From: Betaproteobacteria bacterium HGW-Betaproteobacteria-3 | GTDB lineage: Bacteria; Pseudomonadota; Gammaproteobacteria; Burkholderiales; Burkholderiaceae_C | Direction of reading: 5' to 3' | DNA length: 64,000 nt | NCBI GenBank assembly: GCA_002842205.1 | Contig: PHCI01000002.1 | Coordinates: forward strand, 124,001 to 188,000 | Shown: piece after piece, positions 52,473 to 59,861 of the stretch | Layout of the letters: each line of letters opens with the position of its first letter | How positions within the stretch are numbered: position 1 is the first letter of the stretch | Notes under the pieces: model-generated | Seen by the model: the letters and a program-made list of their open reading frames with translations, nothing else | Database searches by the model: none | Told to the model about the DNA's origin: nothing | Position numbers and translations under genes: made by a program

Positions 52473-53366
52473 ATGGGCATCGCACTCACCCTGAAGGGGC
52501 ATGAAAAAGATCTGGGCGACGGTTTTTTCGTGCGGCGCTTCCTGCCTGATGCGCACCGCCAGTCGGTCGGCCCGTTCGTGTTTTTCGACCACTTTGGCCC
52601 CGTGACGGTGCACCCCGACAGCGCGCATGACGTGCGGCCGCACCCGCACATCGGCCTGGCGACCGTGACCTACCTGTTTGACGGCGCCATCACCCACCGC
52701 GACAACCTGGGCTGCACGCAGGTCATTGAACCGGGGGCCATCAACTGGATGACGGCCGGGCGCGGCATCGTGCATTCCGAGCGGCGACCGGAGGCCCTGC
52801 GCGGGAGAAGTTATGTCAACCACGGCTTGCAACTGTGGGCGGCGTTGCCGCTGGCGCATGAAGAGGCCGAGCCGGCCTTCGTCCACACGCCGGCGGCGGC
52901 CATTCCGACGGTGCAGGAAGGTGCGGCGCGCGTGCGGGTGCTGATCGGCTCCGCGTTTGGCACCAGCTCGCCGGTGGCGACGTTTGCGCCGACGGTCTAT
53001 CTCGACGTGCAGATGACGGCAGCTGGCAATTTCCAGCTGCCCGCATTGGCACCAGAGCTGGCGGTTTATCCGGTGGAAGGCGACATCGCCATCGACGGCG
53101 AAAACCTGCCTGCGCGAACCCTTTCCGTGCTGACCGACGGCGGTGGCGCCCGAATCGAGTCCAGGGGCCCCGCCCGACTGATGGTGCTGGGCGGCGCGCC
53201 GCTGGACGGGCCGCGTTACATCGGGTGGAACTTCGTGTCGAGCCGCAAGGAGCGCATCTTGCAGGCCGCGGCCGATTGGCAGGCCATGCGCGCCGAGGCG
53301 GGCATGGCGCAGGTGCCGGGTGAAACGGAATTCATTCCGTTGCCGGAGCGGCGTTTGATTGGATGA
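52473..53366 (+). CDS. Pirin-family protein (second copy)
   Basis: 297 residues, longer than the first pirin. Metal-site sequences are HPHIGLATVTYLFDGAITHR and GRGIVHSERRPEA. It has both cupin domains. It is the last gene of the operon; the PAP2 gene is convergent with 7 bp between stops. Low similarity to the first pirin argues against a recent tandem duplication. The start at 52473 is chosen because the earlier open frame overlaps osmC. Confidence 0.9.
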   Translation: MGIALTLKGHEKDLGDGFFVRRFLPDAHRQSVGPFVFFDHFGPVTVHPDSAHDVRPHPHIGLATVTYLFDGAITHRDNLGCTQVIEPGAINWMTAGRGIVHSERRPEALRGRSYVNHGLQLWAALPLAHEEAEPAFVHTPAAAIPTVQEGAARVRVLIGSAFGTSSPVATFAPTVYLDVQMTAAGNFQLPALAPELAVYPVEGDIAIDGENLPARTLSVLTDGGGARIESRGPARLMVLGGAPLDGPRYIGWNFVSSRKERILQAAADWQAMRAEAGMAQVPGETEFIPLPERRLIG

Positions 53367-53373
53367 ATGCCTG

Positions 53374-54033
53374 TCAAGCGGTGTTTTTGACTTGCGACAG
53401 GGACATGGCCGCAAATACCAGGCCAACGGCGGCGCCACTGATGACATCCAGTGCGACATGCTGGAGTGTCGCCATGGTTGACCACGCGATGACCAGGCAA
53501 TAGGCCGAACTTGCCCAGCGCAGGATCTCCGGAGTCTGTAGCTGCGCAAGGATGCGGTTGAGCCAGGAGGCCGAAAATACCGCCGAGGCCACGTGCAGCG
53601 ACGGAAATGCATTGCCCGACGCGTCGACGCCCTTGATCAGGGCCAGTCCCGGATAAAGGCTCCAGTTGACGCCCGCCGGGGGCGTCTGGGTTGGGAAGAG
53701 CCAAAACAGTGCCAGGCAGAACAGGCACAGTGCACCGACCCACAATCCGAACAGGATCAGGGCACGCAAATTGCCCATCAGCGCCGGCGGCAAGGACACA
53801 TAAACCCACAGGGACGCGTAAATTGCAAAGGATGACGGTGTAAAGGCGATCCAGTGATCAAGCCAGATCAGGGGCATGACGAAAGGCGTGCTGCGCGGGT
53901 TCTGCAGCACCGAAAAATAGGACCAGAAAAACAGGGTCATGAAGAGCGTGGTGCCGAAAGCCTTGAGCGGCCAGTACCGCACCAGGCGTTCGGCGACGCG
54001 CCGGGGCCATGCAGGTTTGATCAATGGCAGCAT
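53374..54033 (-). CDS. PAP2-family membrane phosphatase
   Basis: 219 residues with five to six membrane helices. PAP2 motifs are visible as GNAFPSLHVASAV (about residue 144) and MATLQHVALDVISGA (about 185), giving the Ser-His and His-Asp catalytic groups; the first, Lys/Arg-containing motif is degenerate. Such enzymes remove phosphate from lipids such as undecaprenyl or phosphatidic acid phosphate. It is divergent from the polyene-type operon. A link to building a lipid anchor for its product is inferred from position only. A TTG 14 codons upstream is an alternative start. Confidence 0.8.
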   Translation of the reverse strand: MLPLIKPAWPRRVAERLVRYWPLKAFGTTLFMTLFFWSYFSVLQNPRSTPFVMPLIWLDHWIAFTPSSFAIYASLWVYVSLPPALMGNLRALILFGLWVGALCLFCLALFWLFPTQTPPAGVNWSLYPGLALIKGVDASGNAFPSLHVASAVFSASWLNRILAQLQTPEILRWASSAYCLVIAWSTMATLQHVALDVISGAAVGLVFAAMSLSQVKNTA

Positions 54034-54118
54034 GCGCAGAGGCTCATTTCGAATGGATGGAAAAGGTGCATGCAATGCGTCGAGGAAGGCACCACGTTTC
54101 AGCGCATCGGTCCTCGGG

Positions 54119-54152
54119 TTGTACGGTTTTGTATATTGTGGCGGATGTACAA
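54119..54152. promoter_or_regulatory. Inverted repeat upstream of the polyene-type operon
   Basis: TTGTAC (54119-54124) and GTACAA (54147-54152) flank TTTTGTATATTGTGGCGG, which includes a TATATT -10-like word. It lies between the divergent PAP2 gene and the first ACP gene. It may be promoter plus operator; no more can be said. Confidence 0.4.
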
Positions 54153-54283
54153 TCGAGGGTTAAAAAAATCGCATCGAAGGGGGGCAGCTCTTGTTCAGAG
54201 ATACTCCCAGGCCATTGCGATGAGTCGGCCCGCCCGCCCGAGGCGAGGAACCGGTCCGGAGCTGCAACCATGAAATGTATGCC

Positions 54284-54529
54284 ATGCAATCGACAGAACT
54301 GATCCACACGTTTCTTCACGAGCGTGTGGGCACCGAGCCTCACCAAATTGTCGATAGCGCGCTGCTTGCCGATCTGGGGGTTGATTCGCTTTTGCTGGCC
54401 GAGATGATGTTCGAAGCCGAAGACCGGCTGGGCATCTCGATTGCTGCAGATGTGAAGGTGCCGAAGACGGTTGGAGAAATGGCGTCTCTGATGGATGCGT
54501 TGCTGGCAGCCAAAAAACCTGCCCCATGA
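54284..54529 (+). CDS. Acyl carrier protein 1 of polyene-type cluster
   Basis: 81 residues, acidic. The phosphopantetheine site is LGVDSLLLAEM with Ser35. First gene of the operon; start 54284 is preferred over 54275. Its stop overlaps the ketosynthase start (ATGA at 54526-54529). In aryl-polyene and xanthomonadin clusters two distinct carrier proteins work with the ketosynthases; this one and the ACP at 55803 fit that pattern. Confidence 0.88.
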   Translation: MQSTELIHTFLHERVGTEPHQIVDSALLADLGVDSLLLAEMMFEAEDRLGISIAADVKVPKTVGEMASLMDALLAAKKPAP

Positions 54530-55791
54530 ACCGGTGTCGTGTCGCCATCACCGGCTTGGGGCTGGTCAGCCCCTACGGAGGCGGTCTCGATGATTTTTTC
54601 CAGCGGCTGATGGGTGGACAGTCTGCAGTTCGGTATTTGCTGACGGACGACGTTCCTCGCCCGTTGGCCATGCCATTTGTGACCTGCGCGGCATTCGACG
54701 CCGACGCGGCGCTGGGCAAGCCGCTCGCAATGATGATGGAACGCTTTTCCCAGCTTGGCGTGGCAGCGGCCTTTGCCGCGTGGGAGGATGCCGGGTTCAC
54801 GCGAAAGCCCGACGTGCCGGCAGCGCGTGATGACTGGGCGTGTATCTGGGGCACAGCATTGGGCGGCATCCTGGCGTTTGAAAAAGGCTACCGGGACATG
54901 TGGCTCAAGGGGCGTGAGCGCCTGTCGCCCCTTTCCGTGGTCTTGGGCATGAACAATGCCGTCAACGCCCACCTCTCGATCCAGCTCGGCCTCGGTGGTT
55001 TGAGTACGAGCCATACCGCAGCCTGCGCCTCTTCGTCCATTGCCATTGGAGAGGCGTTTCGACGAGTGCGGTCGGGCGAGTCGGCGGTGGCTTTGACCGG
55101 TGGCTCTGATGCTGCGCAGGCATTGGGGGTGGCGCGGGCATGGGAAGCCATGCGGCTGGTTGCCGCGGGCGACGAGGGCACTGCGCCGTCTGCCTGCAGG
55201 CCTTTCGCGGCAGACCGTTCGGGACTGGTGCTTGGCGAGGGCGGTGTCGCGCTGGTGCTGGAGGCGTGGGATCACGCGCTGGCGCGTGGCGCCGGTATTC
55301 ACGGCGAGATGGTGGGATATGGCAGCAGCTGTGATCACAGTCATCTGGTGCGTCCCGATGCCGACGGCCAGGCTCGCGCCATACGGGCAGCGCTGAACGA
55401 TGCAAACCTCACGCCTGCCGACATCGGCTACGTCAACGCGCATGGGACCGCGACAACAGAAGGCGATCCCATTGAAGTCGCTGCCTTGAAGGCGGTGTTT
55501 GGCGATCGGGCCGAAGCCCTGACCGTGAGCGCCACCAAGTCCATGCATGGGCATTTGCTGGGCGCAGCCGGTGCCATCGAGGCGCTGGTGACCGTGCTGG
55601 CCCTGCGCGAACAATCGATTCCGCCCACGGCGCATTTGCGGGGGAGACTGGATCCGGCGTGCCAGGGCGTGGACCATGTGCTTGAAGGCCGAACGGGCGT
55701 CCCGCTGCGGGCCGCGTTGTCCAATTCTTTTGCCTTTGGGGGAAGTAACGCCGTGTTGGCGTTTCAGGCCGTCCCGGGGCAACGTCACTGA
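54526..55791 (+). CDS. Beta-ketoacyl-ACP synthase (FabF-type)
   Basis: 421 residues. The full Cys-His-His triad is present: HTAACASSS (Cys167), VNAHGTATTEGDP (His306) and ATKSMHGHLLGAAGA (His343). The enzyme is therefore a competent condensing enzyme and not a chain-length factor. In aryl-polyene systems such an enzyme extends an aromatic or fatty starter with malonyl units. Starter choice cannot be read off. It overlaps the first ACP by 4 bp. The second ACP follows after 11 bp. Confidence 0.92.
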   Translation: MNRCRVAITGLGLVSPYGGGLDDFFQRLMGGQSAVRYLLTDDVPRPLAMPFVTCAAFDADAALGKPLAMMMERFSQLGVAAAFAAWEDAGFTRKPDVPAARDDWACIWGTALGGILAFEKGYRDMWLKGRERLSPLSVVLGMNNAVNAHLSIQLGLGGLSTSHTAACASSSIAIGEAFRRVRSGESAVALTGGSDAAQALGVARAWEAMRLVAAGDEGTAPSACRPFAADRSGLVLGEGGVALVLEAWDHALARGAGIHGEMVGYGSSCDHSHLVRPDADGQARAIRAALNDANLTPADIGYVNAHGTATTEGDPIEVAALKAVFGDRAEALTVSATKSMHGHLLGAAGAIEALVTVLALREQSIPPTAHLRGRLDPACQGVDHVLEGRTGVPLRAALSNSFAFGGSNAVLAFQAVPGQRH

Positions 55792-55802
55792 AAACCATTC
55801 CT

Positions 55803-56084
55803 ATGTCAGAAATACCCGTTGTTCCGCTGGACGATCTCATCCGGGAGGTTGCTGCGTTGATCGTGGAGGCGCTGAACCTCGAGGTCCAGCCGCACGAGAT
55901 CCTGCCCGATGCGGCGCTGTATGGTGATGGTCTGGGTCTGGATTCCATCGACATGCTGGAAATCTCGCTGGTCATCTCCAAGCGATATGGTTTTCAGTTG
56001 CGCTCGGACAACAAGAACAATGACGAGATCTACTCGTCCTTGCGCGCCATGTGCACCTACATTGCCAGCCAGCGGACGAAATGA
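55803..56084 (+). CDS. Acyl carrier protein 2 of polyene-type cluster
   Basis: 93 residues. The phosphopantetheine site is GDGLGLDSIDMLEISLVISK with Ser48, like the ApeF-type carrier of aryl-polyene clusters. The tail (NKNNDEIYSSLRAMCTYIAS) is the conserved C-terminal helix. Stop overlaps the next start (ATGA, 56081-56084). Confidence 0.88.
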   Translation: MSEIPVVPLDDLIREVAALIVEALNLEVQPHEILPDAALYGDGLGLDSIDMLEISLVISKRYGFQLRSDNKNNDEIYSSLRAMCTYIASQRTK

Positions 56085-56761
56085 GCGCGAGTTGGTCGCA
56101 GACCTGGCGGATGGGTCTGGTGGTTCTGCTGCTGGGGGGCTGGGCCGTTGCCGGCTTTCTGGGAAGCGCGGGTGTGGGCAGCGTCGACTTGAATACGGCG
56201 GTTGCCGTGACACCGCTGGTGGTCGCCTGGGCCGTGCTTTTGTGGCAGTTCCGTAGTTTCGGAATCCGGCTGACGGGATGCTTGCTGGCACTGGTGGGGG
56301 TGCTTGCTTTGTGGCCACAGTTGCGACAAAACATTTCGCTGCTGTATTACCTCCAGCATCAGGGCAGCCACCTGGCGTTGGCAATCCTGTTTGGCCGGAC
56401 ACTTTGGGGCCCGGGCGACCCCCTGATTACCAGCATGGCGCGCTACATTTATGGCGATACCTTGTCTGGGCGGAAGCTTCGCTACACGCGCCAGGTGACG
56501 GTGGCATGGACCGTGTATTTCGTGACCAATGCCCTGGTGTCGACAGGTCTTTACCTGTGGGCGCCGACTGCCGTCTGGTCGGTCCATTCGAATCTGCTGA
56601 CCGGCCCGCTGATCGCGTTGATGTTCCTGGGGGAGTATGGCGTGAGACGGCGTGTGCTGCCACCGCATGAGCGACCCGGTTTGGGCGATATCATCCGCGC
56701 CTACCGGCGACGTGCCGACCTTGGCGCTGCCAAACCCGGGCGTCCGGATACCGGTACATGA
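56081..56761 (+). CDS. COG4648-type membrane protein of polyene cluster
   Basis: 226 residues with about five membrane helices. The stretch YYLQHQGSHLALAILFGRTL and DPLITSMARYIYGD is typical of the small integral proteins found in aryl-polyene gene clusters between carrier protein and ligase genes. Function unknown; an assembly or membrane scaffold role is assumed. ATGA overlaps on both sides place it firmly in the operon. Confidence 0.82.
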   Translation: MSASWSQTWRMGLVVLLLGGWAVAGFLGSAGVGSVDLNTAVAVTPLVVAWAVLLWQFRSFGIRLTGCLLALVGVLALWPQLRQNISLLYYLQHQGSHLALAILFGRTLWGPGDPLITSMARYIYGDTLSGRKLRYTRQVTVAWTVYFVTNALVSTGLYLWAPTAVWSVHSNLLTGPLIALMFLGEYGVRRRVLPPHERPGLGDIIRAYRRRADLGAAKPGRPDTGT

Positions 56762-58101
56762 ACGCATACCCCCTGATCAGTGACCGGCAACTCGACGATG
56801 TCCTCGCCTGGCGGCCATCGGGCCCGGTCCGTGTGCAGGACTTCCTGGCCGACGCCCAGGCCATGACCGGGCGGTTGCCTGCAGGCGACTGGGTGCTCAA
56901 TCTGTGCGAAGACCGGTACCATTTTGCGGTGGTGTTTGCGGCGTGCATGCTGGGTGGGAAAACCAGTCTTCAGCCCGCGTCCCAATCGGCGGAGACGCTC
57001 GACCGGCTGACGCAGGATTACCCAGGGGCGTTTGGTGTGAGCGACGGAGCGACCGCTGTACCGGGTCTGCCGTGCGTGAACTACCGGGACCTGTCTCAGG
57101 GCAAGCGCCCCCAGGTCGACCGGATTCCCTCGATCGATGGCGGGCGGGTGGTGGCGATCCTGTTCACCTCCGGTTCGACAGGATTGCCGCAAGCGCACGG
57201 CAAGACCTGGGGCAAGCTGGTCCTGAATGGCCACGCAGAAGCACAGGGTCTGGAATTGGCAAAGCGGCCGTACGTGCTTGTGGGCACCGTGCCGGTGCAG
57301 CACAGCTATGGCTTCGAGTCGACTTTCCTGCTGGCCCTCCATGGCGGCTGCAGTTTCTGGAGCGGCAAACCGTTTTATCCGCAAGACGTGGTGGATGTAT
57401 TGCAGGCCGTGCCCCGTCCACGCATGCTGGTGACCACGCCCTACCATCTGTCAACCTTGCTGGCGTCGGGCCTGGATTTGCCGGTGCTGGACATCTGCCT
57501 GTCGGCGACGGCGCCATTGACCCGCGAACTGGCCACGGATTTCGAGAAGCAAACCCGCGCGACCGTTCATGAGATCTATGGGTCGACCGAGTCATCCCAA
57601 CTGGCTTGTCGACGCACCGCCGATGAGGCGGCCTGGCGTCTGCTGCCCGGCGTGACGTTGGCGCAGGATGGCGATGTCACCTGTGCCCTGGATGGCCATG
57701 TGGAAGGCCGGGTTCCGTTGTCCGACATCATCGAGTTGCTTGCGGACGGACGTTTCCTTTTGCATGGGCGCCATGCCGATCTGGTCAATATTGCGGGTAA
57801 ACGCACTTCACTGGCGTACCTCAACCACCAGCTCTGCAGTATTGCCGGTGTTCGCGACGGCGCTTTCTTCCTGCCGTCTGCCGAAGGTGGGGAAGGGGTC
57901 GTCCGTCTGGCGGCGTTCGTGGTCGCACCTGAACTTCGGCGCGACGAGCTTCTGGTGGCGCTTCGGTTGCGCATCGACCCCATCTTTCTGCCGAGGCCGC
58001 TGGTGCGGGTCGAGGCGTTGCCCCGCAACAGCACCGGCAAGCTGCCGCGAAGCGCGCTGCAGGCGCTCTACCAAGAGTACGGTGCTCATGGACGGCATTG
58101 A
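56758..58101 (+). CDS. Acyl/aryl-ACP ligase (AMP-forming)
   Basis: 447 residues, ANL superfamily. The nucleotide loop is AILFTSGSTGLPQAHGKTWG, with core motif YGSTESSQLACRR and a C-terminal LHGRHADLVNIAGKRTS. PRNSTGKLPRSALQALY holds the catalytic Lys. It would activate the starter acid and load it on a carrier protein. It resembles ApeH-type ligases. The preceding overlap is ATGA; the next gene starts inside its last 14 bp. Confidence 0.9.
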   Translation: MNAYPLISDRQLDDVLAWRPSGPVRVQDFLADAQAMTGRLPAGDWVLNLCEDRYHFAVVFAACMLGGKTSLQPASQSAETLDRLTQDYPGAFGVSDGATAVPGLPCVNYRDLSQGKRPQVDRIPSIDGGRVVAILFTSGSTGLPQAHGKTWGKLVLNGHAEAQGLELAKRPYVLVGTVPVQHSYGFESTFLLALHGGCSFWSGKPFYPQDVVDVLQAVPRPRMLVTTPYHLSTLLASGLDLPVLDICLSATAPLTRELATDFEKQTRATVHEIYGSTESSQLACRRTADEAAWRLLPGVTLAQDGDVTCALDGHVEGRVPLSDIIELLADGRFLLHGRHADLVNIAGKRTSLAYLNHQLCSIAGVRDGAFFLPSAEGGEGVVRLAAFVVAPELRRDELLVALRLRIDPIFLPRPLVRVEALPRNSTGKLPRSALQALYQEYGAHGRH

Positions 58102-58393
58102 AATTGGCTGGCGGGTGCCACCGGATCATCCGGCCTTTGCGGGTCACTTCCCCGACCGACCGATCGTGCCGGGTGTGGTGCTGCTCGACCGCGCCTTGCT
58201 GTTGGCACAAGGGCAGTGCGGTCGCTGCGGGGATGGGTGGCACGTCACGCAGGTCAAGTTTCTGAGTCCCTGCGGGCCGGGCGATGAATTGGTTTTCGCC
58301 TTTCGCAATCTGGCGCGAGGTGCGCTGGCTTTCACGGTGCGCTGTGCTGGGCGCGACATCGCCACCGGCAGCTTGCAGCCGAAGGACGCATGA
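58088..58393 (+). CDS. Hot-dog thioester dehydratase (ApeI/FabZ-like)
   Basis: 101 residues, single hot-dog domain. PDHPAFAGHFPDRPIVPGVVLLDRALL holds the FabZ-type catalytic His. It would dehydrate 3-hydroxyacyl-ACP to the enoyl form, building conjugated double bonds. It is shorter than FabZ (about 140), as ApeI-type members are. The gene starts inside the end of the ligase gene, and its end overlaps the acyltransferase by ATGA (58390-58393). Confidence 0.85.
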   Translation: MDGIEIGWRVPPDHPAFAGHFPDRPIVPGVVLLDRALLLAQGQCGRCGDGWHVTQVKFLSPCGPGDELVFAFRNLARGALAFTVRCAGRDIATGSLQPKDA

Positions 58394-59295
58394 AACCCCA
58401 CGCGCGGCCGGACTGGCTGCAACAACAGGAACGCAGTCATGCGTCCATCCTGCGTCTGATGGTCTGGATCTCACTGACCTTCGGTCGTCGCCTGGGGCGT
58501 CTGGTTTTGCATGGAATTGCTGCGTATTTTGTGGTGTTTTCGCCGATGGCGCGACGCGCCAGCAGAGACTATCTCGGGCGTGTTCTGGGCCGGCACGCGG
58601 GTTGGCGAGATGGCTACCACCACGTATTCAGCTTTGCCAGCACCATCCATGACCGGCTGTATCTGCTCAATGACCGTTTCGATGTTTTCGATATCGAGGT
58701 TCATGGCCTTGAGGCGCTCGACGCGGCGTTGCAGCAACAACCCGGCGCCCTGTTGATCGGTGCCCATCTGGGCAGTTTTGAGGTCTTGCGTGCGACCGGG
58801 CGTGGTCGTTCGGGTTTGAAGGTGGCCATGCTCATGTACGAGCAAAACGCACGCATGCTCAACGCCAGCCTGGCGGCGATCAACCCGGCCGCAGCGCAAG
58901 ATATCATCGCGCTGGGTCGTCGTGATTCCATGCTGGAGGTTCGCGACAAACTTGATGCGGGCTATGTGGTGGGCATGTTGGCCGACCGCACGCTGGGAGA
59001 CGATGCAACGCAGGAGGTTGACTTTCTGGGACAAGGCGCAGCCTTCCCGCTGGGACCTTGGCGCATGGCGGCCCTGCTTCGACGCCCCGTTTTTTTCATG
59101 GCAGGGCTGTACCTTGGAGGAAACCGTTACCGGCTTCACTTTGAACCCCTGGCCGATTTCTCGGGGGTGACCCGAACTGAACGGGAGGCGGCAACCGCAG
59201 TTGCCGTGCAGCGGTATGCCGATTGCCTGGCGCGGTTCTGCGTTCTGGCGCCTTACAACTGGTTCAATTTCTTTGATTTTTGGCAGAAAAAATGA
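58390..59295 (+). CDS. LpxL/HtrB-like acyltransferase of polyene cluster
   Basis: 301 residues. An N-terminal membrane helix (LGRLVLHGIAAYFVVFS) anchors the enzyme. The catalytic GAHLGSFEVLRATG (H-x4-E) and MLADRTLGDD match the lysophospholipid/LpxL-type acyltransferases. In aryl-polyene clusters a similar enzyme moves the acyl chain from carrier protein to a lipid. Stop overlaps the LolA-like gene by ATGA. Confidence 0.87.
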   Translation: MKPHARPDWLQQQERSHASILRLMVWISLTFGRRLGRLVLHGIAAYFVVFSPMARRASRDYLGRVLGRHAGWRDGYHHVFSFASTIHDRLYLLNDRFDVFDIEVHGLEALDAALQQQPGALLIGAHLGSFEVLRATGRGRSGLKVAMLMYEQNARMLNASLAAINPAAAQDIIALGRRDSMLEVRDKLDAGYVVGMLADRTLGDDATQEVDFLGQGAAFPLGPWRMAALLRRPVFFMAGLYLGGNRYRLHFEPLADFSGVTRTEREAATAVAVQRYADCLARFCVLAPYNWFNFFDFWQKK

Positions 59296-59861
59296 AACGA
59301 CGCTGGTGCATGGCAGCTTTATTGCTTGGACTGGCCACAAGTGCCTTGGCAGGCTATGACATTGACCAGTTGATGGTCGACTTGGCCCAGAACAAAGGCG
59401 GGCGTGTCCGCTTTGTCGAAAAACGCCACGTGGCGGTTCTCGACAAACCCGTGCAATCGTCCGGTGAAATGATCTATAGCCCGCCTGACCGGCTTGAAAA
59501 GCAGACCTTCCTGCCCAAGCCGGAGACCATGGTGCTCGACAAGGATGTCTTGAGCGTTGAGCGCGACAAGCGAAAGTTCACGGTCAGCCTGTCCAGTCGA
59601 CCGGACGTGTTGGCGTTCGTTGACAGCATCCGAAATACGCTTGCGGGTAATCGGACAGCCCTGGAGCAGCACTACAACCTCAAGTTTCAGGGCGACCGCG
59701 GCCGTTGGGTACTGATCCTGTCGCCCAGCGAACCCGGCATCGCAGCGCTGCTGCAGCGCGTCACCGTCAGTGGTGGCAAGGGCCAGGTGCGCAATATCGA
59801 GTACCTGCAGGCGGACGGCGACCGTTCGGAAATCGCCATTGAACCCCTTGAGGCCCCATGA
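59292..59861 (+). CDS. LolA-like periplasmic lipoprotein carrier
   Basis: 189 residues. MKRRWCMAALLLGLATSALA is a Sec signal. The rest has LolA/outer-membrane lipoprotein sorting features (GRVRFVEKRHVAVLDKPVQS, GEMIYSPPDRLEKQTF), typical of cluster-bound LolA paralogues (COG2834). It would carry a hydrophobic product across the periplasm. Start 59292 (ATGA overlap) is chosen over TTG 59280. Confidence 0.87.
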   Translation: MKRRWCMAALLLGLATSALAGYDIDQLMVDLAQNKGGRVRFVEKRHVAVLDKPVQSSGEMIYSPPDRLEKQTFLPKPETMVLDKDVLSVERDKRKFTVSLSSRPDVLAFVDSIRNTLAGNRTALEQHYNLKFQGDRGRWVLILSPSEPGIAALLQRVTVSGGKGQVRNIEYLQADGDRSEIAIEPLEAP

